Shown piece by piece: positions 35,661-47,600 of a DNA stretch of 64,000 bases. A program made the translations under genes and the position numbers. The DNA is from Sialis fuliginosa. Lineage: Eukaryota > Arthropoda > Insecta > Megaloptera > Sialidae. Each line of letters begins with the position of its first letter. Position 1 is the stretch's first letter. The notes under the pieces are model-generated. The model did no database searches. It was not told the origin of the DNA and worked only from the letters and a program-made list of their open reading frames with translations. The stretch is from assembly GCA_961205875.1 (NCBI GenBank), contig OY540814.1, positions 23,442,151-23,506,150 on the forward strand, read 5' to 3'.

Positions 35661-38600
35661 ATGTCGATCACTGGCATTCCAGCGGCGGAAGTTGATTTAA
35701 CAATTAAAGAAGTGAGAAGGGCTGTAGAAAATGACATACCTTCTATCAAGAAGTTATTTTTCTCATTTACGGACGAATATTTTGGTGAAATAAATCTACC
35801 AAAGTTACTGTATGATAATTAATATTGTTTAGAATTGTATTGGTTTTTATTTACGTTATTATGTTTTATTATAGAGAAAGATGTTTCATTTCTTTGTGTG
35901 TAATCAATACTAAAAATAAAGTTGTTGGAATTATTTGTCTTGATCATTCCCCGAATGTCCCGGCTATACCTTCATCTGATTGGTTGAATTGGATAAGGCG
36001 TATTTACAAGTACGTTTACAGTATCATAAATACATAGGTGCTAGAAATAATTATACATACATTAGCAAAAATTATATTTGTCAACGTAATACACAGTTTT
36101 TACAAAAATAAGAATTACGGCGGTATTGCGGTATGACGATTTAATTTTTTTTATTTTACATATTTTGAAGTAAAATATGTATATTTAGAATATACTGTGA
36201 AAATTGTAGATCGATAATCAAAGTATTTACAAAGTTATAGCACATAGAAGAAGACCGTGTTAGTGTAACATCTGTTAAAAAAAATTTTTGTATAATTTAA
36301 GATAGAAATAAAAACAGAAAGACTGAAAAGATTATATTTTATTTTGTTACGAAAAAAAATCCTCAAAAAGCTTAAAATTTTAGGAGTCACACCGCAATAC
36401 TGCCTTTAAAATAAAAACACGTACTAACTGTACTGTTAGCGAGAGTTAAGTTACAACCTCACCATAGATCTACTGAAATCTATATATAAATAGCATAATT
36501 AATTTTTTTCTAGGGAAATATTAAAACCAATCATTCCTCAAGGTAAGTAATATTAAAATTATAGATTTTCATACCTTTTACAAAAAAAAAAAAAATTGAA
36601 AATTACATATTATTATTAATTTTAGTGCATACGAATACATTCCGCATAATTCACTATTTGTCCACCTACTGGCTTGGCATTCAGATTACAGACAAAAGTT
36701 TCTAGAACCTTTGTTGCGAACAGTTTTTGTAGAAAACCTCTTCATTCAATATACCATTATGGTCGTACCTCATGGAAGGAAACCATGTAATATATTTTAT
36801 ACACCATAATTTGAATTAACATTGAAATACCTGAATATTATCTTATTTTCAGTCCGCTACATTAGCACTTACTTTAAATCGACTCTTACCAAACATAGCG
36901 ACAAATTAATCCAGTATTTACTAGTAGCCGAACGTTCTCATTTTGTTGCAAGATCGAAAATCCGAAGAGCCGTGTAAGTTGCTCATTGAAATATTAACGG
37001 GACACCCCCACAATCTGTTCTTTGTGAATAGTAGAGATTGGAAAAATAGTTTTTCAACTATTGCGTAAAAATGCATTTATTGTAATTTTTATTACATATC
37101 TCCACCGTTTTCAGAAAACTGGTTTGATTGAACACAATTTGAAATCAACTATTTGCAACTACTACTCCAACTATTTGCGACACTTTTTACTACTTCGTTT
37201 GCACTAATTATTATTAAAACGTAAAAAAACTATTTAACAACTATTTTCCGAAAAAAAATTCAACTAGTAACTATTTCATTGAAAATAACAACGATTTTTC
37301 CAATCTCTAGTGATAAGGTAGCTGCAAAGTCAGCGTTGATAATAAATATTTAGGCTATTCTCAATGCACTAATTTTAACGTATATTTTAAATACCAATTT
37401 TCACGTTTTTCTCAAAATATTACCTTTCTCTCAATTTCTTTCCTGTATATTATAACTTTTTCTGGTAGTTGGAAAATTTTTAAAGAAGATTATATCGTTT
37501 TTTTATTAGTTTATAAATTCCCAACATAAAAATTTGTTAAATTTCTAAAAAAATCGATTTTCACCGCAGATGGAATTTACAAATTAATTAAAATAAAAAA
37601 ACGTTAAATTTAAAGTGCATTGAGAATAGCTTAAATATTAATTATCAACGCTGTTTGCGGCTACCTTATCATAAAGAACAGATTGAGATCTAATATTTCA
37701 ATTATACGGATACTATATTGCTCATAAAATATATGATTAAATATAGTTAAACTTCCAGAGAAGAAGACAATGACGATATTGTACCTCTTATACATTCTCA
37801 TTCAAAAAAACTTAAAGAAACGTACGGAGAATTTTACATCAGTGAAATAATTGCCCAACAAAAGGACAAGAGGCATCTTATCGTATCGGAGGTCTGGTGA
37901 TACGTAATCGATTCTTTTTTACGTTGTTTAAGGAGGAAAGCTACTGTGGCAGAAAAAATATCGATTTTTTTAGGCATTTTTTTAAAGTATACATATTCAA
38001 AAATATGTATAAAAAAGTTAAATTAAAATTTCTAAAGTTTCCTGAGTTACAGTCAATTAAGTGAGAGCAGATAACGCGGCCAGAAACTTAAAACGCGTTT
38101 TTTTCAAAACGACTTTTTTCAACCTTGTCCAAGCGATTTCTCAAAGATTAATCAACCGATAATCGCAGTGACTTAGTCTGTGCGTAGCCGATTTTTGAAA
38201 AAACTGTTACGCACTACCGCAGCTCCATTCATAGATATTGATAATTTTTTTCCGATAACCCATCCGAAATTTCAATAGGACAATGGACTGAAAAAATATT
38301 TTTTTGGTCACATCGAACCTCATAACGTTGTAAATTTTTAATATTTTTAAATAAAAATTGGTATTGAATAAGTTAAATATATACTTAATAAAATGTCCTT
38401 TACTCAATCCCAAAATAATATGTAACACCTATAAAAAAAATCCCAAACATTGACAATTTTTTAACCAGTCACATTGGCTTTCCCACTTAATTTATCGTAT
38501 TTATTTCAGTATAAAGAATACACTAGCGGAGTTATGTGCCTGAGCGCGGATATAAACTATGAAGACTTAAATGAATTCTTTGAACTAAGTCCGTATTACG

Positions 38601-41600
38601 GCCTTCGTAAAATGGACGAACGAGACACAGTGTTTAATTTATCGCACGACAACACTCTCAGTGAATTCAGTGCTTTAGAGTCAGTATTTTATAATCAATC
38701 TATCTAAATTAATCACACTCTGTGTGCGCCCCTTTATACATAATATAGCTTATTAATGTTAATTAAATGATATACGTTTTAGTCCAAAAGAAGGCTACAA
38801 ATTATCTGATATAAACTTGGTACCTTCTGACGAATCGCCGCTGGAAACAGTTACTTCATCTTCGAGTTCAGATTATACACTTGTGAGTAGTATTTTACAG
38901 CATTTAATTTTTTAACTGGCATCAATTAAAGCGCTGGAACTTAACAAAAACGAAGACCATTACTGTATCATTTGCATAAAATCCAGCGCTGGACGGACAC
39001 CGTTTTCTCTATATTGAATTCAATAATAAAGATCTTCGAGATCACGACGGCCGTCGTCTTACACGCCAGCAAAGCGTTTTTTTATACACCTGCCATACCG
39101 TTTTGACGGTGCTATAATCAACTCGTATTAACTCAATCGTTCCTGAGGTTTTTTTTTGTTACCGATATTTTCTGATTTTTCTGTCATCAATTCACACCTA
39201 TCTATGTATACAAAAACTCCAGAACGTTGGTAATTGCATAGTTGATGTATTCAGTCCAATACTCGAAAATAAATATGATTTCAAACCCATTCGAATTAAA
39301 ATAATCTTACATCAAACGCAAAATCTTAACAAAAGCGCTCTGTTACATATATGTAACGCTGGGCACGATTGGGTTCAATCACATATAATACATTTTCAAG
39401 GTCGAAACGGTGACGGCTTCCGTTCTGTAAAGTGCCACCGCTTAAATCAATATATATTTTTTAAGCTTGCTATTACTTTTCCTATTAATAAATTTTCTGA
39501 CGTTTACGCAATATAAATTTCATCTGAATCTGACCATGCAGTTCTTACTGTTCTTAGATACGGCACTCAAAAAGGAAAAAATAAAACACTTTTTAAGTAA
39601 AAAAAAATAACGACTTCAAAAAATGTTTTTAATTATTATATACTTTTCGGTATTTTCAGTTTTATTTTTAGTGTTTTTTTTTTAAGTACATAAAGTAAAA
39701 TTTTTCTTAGGTTGGTGTGTCTTCATCTTTCTTACTCGGAGTAGATGTAAACAAAGAAGAAACTTACAAAAGCAAAGCCGCTATGAGCGCTTTATTAGAT
39801 GAAGAGTATTTAAAGAAACTAAAGCAAGCCGTTTATGATACAGATTTCTACAGACTCGGAAGTAATTTATTTAAGGTAGTATTGCGGTCTGACGATTTAA
39901 ATTTTCTATTTTTTATATATATATTTTGAAAGTAAAATATATTGAGAGTATACTGTGAAAATTATAGACCGGAATTCAAAGTACTTACGAAGTTATAGCA
40001 CATAGAAGAGAACGGTCCATATTATTTTAACATCTGTTATTGAATCTATAAACGCGTTTTTCTCGAAATCACTTTTTTCCGTTTGGTTTTAAGCAGAAAC
40101 GAAATTCTAATCAACCTATCGGACTATAATTTTAACACGTTCTTCTGCACACTAATAGTTATCGTATTATTTAAAATTATTTATTTTTATTAATAATTTC
40201 TTACTTTTTCTCCGCCATTTTGTTTTGTATAAATATAAATGCCTGATTATAGATAATAGGATAGAGACAAATCTATAAAATGATTTCTTTTGTTTCAAAT
40301 TACTGTAATGTGGAGATGTGCTTCGATAAGGCCACCTTTGACCCCAAAAAACACAAATAAAAAAAAATGTTTTTGTATTATTTGAAATGCAAATAAAAAG
40401 ATATAAAAATACCGAAAAGATTATATTTTATTCTGTTACGAAAACAAATCCTGAAATAAGCTTACCATTTTTAGGCGTCACACCGCAATACTGCAAATAA
40501 ATTAATTCATTGTCAGTTAATAAATAATTATTAACAAACATTTTTATTTTTTATAGACGACGATTATCCGAAGGAATTACCCGAACTTCCGATTTATTAC
40601 GGAGAAGGCAATGCGACGTGTTTAGAACTGTGCGCATGTAGACCGGAATGGGAAGTGGAAACAAAAACAGAACTTATCAAAGCTGCTTTTCAATGTTATA
40701 CCGATAACGATTACATTATTCTAACTTTACCTTCGCTCAGTTCACATTTTCCATTGTTGAATTATTTTCACGTAATGACAAATCATTTATACAGAAAGGG
40801 TCTTATTTTACGCGGATTTGAAGTTACGCGGTACGATTTTTCGTGAACAACGGTGCTGAGTTGTATTTTTAAATAGTCAGTGGAGAGGCGTGAAGTTTTT
40901 AATAAGGGAAGCATATTTTGTCAATCCTCCCTCCTATTAACAAAAAAAACTAGTTATGAAACACTTTAAGTTCAAGCTTTTACTTTTTAAAATAAATTCT
41001 TATATACTTATATAGTAACTAAATGATTCTACGTCTTATTTTCGTGTATTTTAGACGATATTTGTATGACGAGTTGAAGTTCACTGCAGGAAATTTCACT
41101 AAAAAATTTAGAATTTTTGATTTCATTATAAGTATGTTTATTGTATAGAAAATGACGTGAAAAGTTGTTTGTTTCAAACCGCAGGTCTGTATCTCAAACC
41201 GTTCTCGAGATATACCCTCTCAAAGTTTTAGTTTTTTCAAATTTTTTGAGAAAAATGGCCATAACTTTTGAACGCGTGGTCGGAATTGATTTTAGTTGAC
41301 GGATTTGAAATCAGCGTGTTAAAATCTATATAATGACATGTACAATACTTTAAAATCCGACAAAAAAATTTTGGTCAAAAAACGACATTTTTTTAAGGTA
41401 TACCCCTTTGAATTTTTTCGATTTTTCGTGAAAATTTTTTTTTCGAGTTTTAAGGTATTATACATGTCATTATATAGATTTTGACACGCTGATTCCAAAT
41501 CCGTCAACTAAAATCAATTCCGACCACGCATTCAAAAGTTAGGGCCATTTTTCTTAAAAATTTTGAAAAAACTAAAACTTTGAGAGGCTATATCTCAAGA

Positions 41601-44600
41601 ACGGTTTGAGATACAGACCTGCGGTTTGAAACAAACAACTTTTCACGCCATTTTCTATACAATAAACATACTTTTAACGAAATAAAAAATTTGAAATTTT
41701 TTAGTGAAATTTCTTGCAGTGAACTTCAACTCATCATACAAATACCGACTAAAATTCAAAAAAATAAGACGTAGAAGTATTATAGTTGTATAATTGAGCG
41801 TGTAAATACCATTTTAGTTTGAGTTGCGCATAAAGGTATATATACCACCTAATTTTACAATGTTTTATACGCGATTTGTTGTTGAACGTATCTATCGCGT
41901 TAAAAGAGACCCTACTGTGTTTTCTTGAACTACGGATGTATAAATTATTTTATTTTTAAGAGAGTTCCTCCACGGCCTTACAACGTTTTTCCTCACGAGT
42001 TGCATGTTTTACATCGTAATGCTATTTTAAGGTAACTGCATAGTAATTTTATCGTTATTTAATAATAAATACATTACTTTCCAGTAATATAGAAGTAAGA
42101 CAAGCGACTAAAGACGACTACAACGAAATAGAAAACTTGGTTTATTTTGTATACAATTCGACTAGCATTTTAAGAGAGCTTGAAATAACATTTAAAAAAA
42201 GTGGGACGTTATACAGTGCTTATGTAATGTGTTCAGAAGAAAAAATCGTAGGTGTTGCTGTAATCAGGTAGTTTCCAAAGTTTGAATAAAATAATAATAA
42301 AAAAAAACAAGTGCGTGTTTAACATTATCTACTTGATTATACGTATCAAGAGCTATTTCATGTTAACGAAAGATATAATAATCTCTATAAAAGTGTATGT
42401 GTTCGTGTGACGATTTATAAAAAAAAGTTATTTCAAAATTTTTCATTTCAGTTTCTTATAATTTTCATTGAAAGTACTAATTAAAAGCTACATTCTGGAA
42501 TTTTTTCAGATTTTTTGCATCGATAATTTAAAAATTAGGGGGGGGAAATACGGTTTGATAAAAAAATATGTATATCGTGATTGAAGGGTTGAAATCAAAA
42601 AGGTCCTTAAACATTTTTTGTTGCATTTTAAAAGATAGGGTAAGTGTAAAAAAAAATAATTCTCTTTTCAATCTATGAGAGTGAGGTCTAAAAAGATTAT
42701 TAAGTTTTTGGATTATCAATCTACATCCGCATACCGAATTTCATCTTACAGACAAACAGGCAGAGTAAAACTATTAAGGTTCCTAATTTTTCGTTGCAGA
42801 CGGAAATGTGAACATGAAACGTATTCCGCTCAGTATCACGTTGAAGAATTCATTTCTAAAGAACATTATTATAAAGACGAACACGCTTTGCTGGTGTATG
42901 TTGCATTGTCACCGATTTTTCAAAAACATGCAAGATTTTTCCTACGAGAAATGCTTCGTTTGAGCGATACATGTGTTCTTTATTATCTTCTAACGTGGAA
43001 GAATTATTCCATCGTAAGTTGTATATTATGTTTATATGTTATGTTATTTCGGTCAATTTTAAGAACTTTTACAAAATCTTTGGTGCAAATCAAAGTTAAG
43101 ACCTTGGGCTATAGAATTTTGAATTTTTGAAATTTCAAGCTTTTACAGACCCCTAAATTAAGTTATAATTTTCAGCATCGTAATTTAGTATCAGTCTTAA
43201 CGGAATTGATACCAGCAAAGCCTCGAATCCAATCGGAATACAGATTGGATAAAACTAAGTATCCTGCGTTACCAAAAGGCACTGGGACTTTGATGGAACC
43301 GCCTGCAGCGCTTTATTTCATTACTTCACGTTATTGTAATCTTCCGAAGAAGAAAATAAACTGCAGAATTATAATCGTTGGCGCGAGCGACACGGCTTTC
43401 GCTTTTCTAGAAAGTCTCATGTTCGGGTAAGTGTAATGTCCGATATTAAAAAGGAACTGCTTTCAAGCACTCTCAAATGGGGTATTAATTCTGTACTAGT
43501 ATCTATGGAATTTAGAGCAGTGATACCAACTAATTGTTGAAATTTGTCAAACATTTCATAAAACTTAAAGAGAACTGCCAGATACGTTTGAAACCACATT
43601 TGGAAGTGCTTGCAAGCTAGCAAATGCTAGCCGTTTATAATAACCACTAAAATACTGCCACCAGTCTTGGCCGCTTTAAAAGCAAGGTATACTCTTTTGT
43701 TTGAGATTAATAGACTTCAATTTTGTAATTATCATGACCTTATGTTACTAATAAAGCAATTAATCAATTAAATGAATTACCAAAATTCGTAAATATAGTT
43801 AGCTGTTTTAAATTATAGCCTTTTATTTTGTTTGTTTTTTCTCCAGTAATGGTTAAAGTAAAATTAGTAATAGGTGGATCCTTGCTAATGACAAGTACAA
43901 CATAGAAGTTATAAAATAAATAATCGTTTAATTGTAAACAATGTAAAAAAGATGCTAATTGTAAGATAATATAATAATTAATAAATAGATTATACTAATA
44001 AGTTTAAATGTCCACCATTTAGACACCCATTAACCGATTGTCAACAAATTAAGCTGTTTTACAGTTAAGTGTCTATAGATTATAAGTAATGGCAGTATGT
44101 AATCAAATATCAACAATTATTTATAATTTAGTACATTTAATTAAACAAACTGAAGTATTGTCCAAGACTGGTACCAGTATCTTATAAAAGTTACGATTTT
44201 GATTATTATTTCTCAGAGAACGCAGTACGGAAATAACGTTTTCAAATATCACTTTGGTGTCTGCTTTTGCAATACCTGGAGAGTTACCGGAAGTGCACGA
44301 AGTACATACGACATTTTTTCCGTTTCACGGACGTTACACTCGACGTTTTTTAAAACTTATGGGGCTACAAACGTATGTTAGTATAGTTCACGGTGCTGTG
44401 TCTTCTGTAGACAGGTAAAATTATTATATTTAGTTAGTAACTACTTATTAATTTAATATAAACTCATCAAAATACTTATAGAAAAAAGGATAATATGCAA
44501 CGCACTGTAATTAGGGTAAAAATTAAAGTACAGAAATAAATAAACAAACGAGAGTATATCGTTTTATAATTTTTAATAACTCTATAAAAAAAAATTTAAA

Positions 44601-47600
44601 AGCTTATTTTCTACACTTTAAAATAACAAACACAGATTTTGCTTTAAAAATTATTTAATCCCGCGCATCCGTCCTTTTGCAAAAAAAATGTATTTTTGGT
44701 TTTATAATTTTGCGAAAAATAAATAAAATTCCAATCTGTGAAAAGTATTGTAAAGTAGAAATTCCGAGCTTTAAATTGCTTATTTATTTATTAGGTATTT
44801 GCATACATCAATTTTTACGATAATTACAAACGTTTAAATATTGCCTTTTTTTTCTTATCACAAAATTAAATACGCAGGAAAAAGAAATTGATAGTAATCA
44901 ATAACAAAACAATACTATCGTATGATTTACTATTTTTAATGTGCGGACAACAATTTCCCAAGCCAAATATTCCGAATGTGCATCCAGTCGATGAAACTGC
45001 ACCGCCGTAAGATAATACACAAATTAGATTGTGAAAATAAAATCTAAAAGTTAACCTTTTCAGCGCTAACGAAAACCCCGATAATCTGTTCATCATTAAC
45101 TCAGAATCCGATGCTTCGTTTGCACTAACCACCTTAAAACAGTTGGTTGCTGAGTGGAAACAAACTAGAACTGGACAAGGTAACGTATATGCATTAGGTT
45201 GGGACGAATTTTGATTGGGCCGACCCCCAAATCAACTCCAAATAATTTTTAAAAAATGTGGAAAAAGTTTCAGATTTTTCCATTTAAAATACATGCATAG
45301 ATTTTTTCGATTTCATGTTACTCATATTCCATTTCTAGATGGAAAAACGTTTGACAATGAAAATATTGATCTTGAAATAAAAAAATTTGATTCGAAAATT
45401 AAAAAAGATCATTCCATATCAATTTCTAACTGGAGTGACCTATTTTTTCTTCAATTTTAATTAGTTAAACACTGAAAAGTATATAATAATTAATAAGATA
45501 GATGATTAGGTATACTTTTTAGTGTTTATAGGGTTTTTGGTTTTTTTAAGTAGATTTTATTTTATTTTTTTAAGTTTTTTATTACCAAAGATAATTGAAT
45601 CCATGTTTTACGTAACAGATACGAAGCAAGTAGAATACACGATAATTATCTACGGTGACTGTATCGAAGCACTTTGCTGCGTGACTGCTTTGCGAGAATT
45701 TGGAGTCCTGCCTGAAAATATAAAATTCGTAACGTCTTCAGATCTAGAAAATGTATTCAATAACCCCGACATTACCGCTGCAGTTAAATCAGTTCTTGAA
45801 TCGGAAGTTTCCGAAGTGTATTACGATAAAGTTTTAGTCGAATGGAAGCATTATTTTCAGATTTATTCTATTACATTTCAATCAAAGTTTCACCGGGTTG
45901 AGATGGAATGTCAGGCATTCTTTTGTTACTGTAACAAGAAAGTCAACACTAATACATTTTTAGGTAAGGGACACCCACTCTCCCTTCGACCTTTGGTTGT
46001 CACATTCGTGTGATACCCCCCCCCCCTCTGTTGTTACGTCACACAATTTGCAATTTTAATGAATCTAGAACTAATTTAGATTAAAACAACATTTCTATAT
46101 TTATTTTTAATTTAAAATCTTTTCACATTAACAATTTAGTTAGTGGGGTTAAATAAAACTCAGACTAACATTGTATAATATAGTAATTTCTTATGATTTG
46201 TACGAACATAAAAACAATACAAGCAATATTGTGGAAATACTAAATTTACTTTTTTTTTATTCAATTTGAAAAAACTTTAATCAAAAAAATTAAAAACGTT
46301 ACTGCGTAGAGAATATATTCTCTTTTTTCAATTCAAAGAATTAATATTTACAAGCGAAATCGTGGAAACAAAAAAAAATGTTTTTTGTTTTTTATAATAT
46401 GTAGTTTTTTACTCATTAAAACTGGTTAAATGTTTTGATTTTTACTTAGTGAATTAATTTATGTTACAGCAATAAATCATGAAGGGCTCGTTTACGATGA
46501 AAATTTAGTGATCAATAACGAATGTCGTACAAACGACGAATGGATTTATGCAGCCGGTCCGATGACTAAATACTCGCGCCGTTACTACGCGGATCATATG
46601 GCACACAGATATTACAGCAGTGTAGAGATCGGGACAAAGCTAGGCGAATATATAAGAAACTTATTTGATTACGCGGTAATTTTATTTTAAGGGGAGAAGC
46701 CAATGTGACAGGTCAAATAAGTGTCAATGTTGTTTTCACATGTATAACTAATTATTTTAGGATCGGGTAAAGGACATTTTATTAAGTATTTATTCTACTT
46801 ATTAAATACCAATTTTTGAAAAATATTTAAAAAATTTAAAGTTATGAGTCTCGATGTGATGACTAAAAAAATATTAGAAAAAACATTTTTTTAATCGGAT
46901 CTTGAAGGAATCGCTTGGGCAAGATCGTTTAAAAAAACGCGTTTAAAGTTTTCTGAGGGTCATAATTTAACTGAATATGTATATGTACTTAAAAAAATGT
47001 ATAAAAAACGTTTTTTTCCGTCACAGTGCCTTTCCCCTTTAAACAAATATTAACGTTAGTTAAATTCAGGGCCGTAACTACCACCGGAGCCCCGAGGTTA
47101 GAGGGCCCTCGCGGTAGCGTAAAACTTTTATTTTTATTTGATTCCTGAAAATGTTATAGATATTTTGATTTATTATTCATGAAAATAAAGTTAATAGGAA
47201 ATGTACATAAAAAATCTGAATTTGTCGACTAAAAAAAAAAATTATTAATTAATTCAGTGAATGTTAATTTCTTGGCTACTGGGTACAATCTTTATCTATA
47301 CATATTCAAACATTCAAACCTTTGTAACTTTGATAAAAATAACAATATAAAAATAAATAAATAATCATTTAAAATAGTAATCTCTACCTTCATTCAACTT
47401 TTATTGATTTTTCTCTAAATTATGGAATTATATAAAAAAAAATTTTACATAGATAATTTTTTTTTTAAATCCGCTGAGGTAGTTCAAAAGTGTGCAGTTT
47501 CAGCTTCAAAATGCTTTTTTTAGATTTGTGTTACAATTTTTTTCACACAGTTATTAGAACATTGCTCACTTTTCAAACGATATTTTATTGATTGATTTTT

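Noticed and set aside
39861..39880. piggyBac-like MITE end appearing to supply the CFAP61 exon 9 donor (AAG|GTAGTATT)
   Set aside because: The next exon needs phase 1. The donor GTAATT at 39862 gives it, and the MITE starts 9-13 nt later.
42675..43130. Long open frame including CFAP61 exon 13 and both flanking intron parts
   Set aside because: Only 42800-43013 aligns with CFAP61 and has matching phase and splice sites; the remainder is intron read-through.
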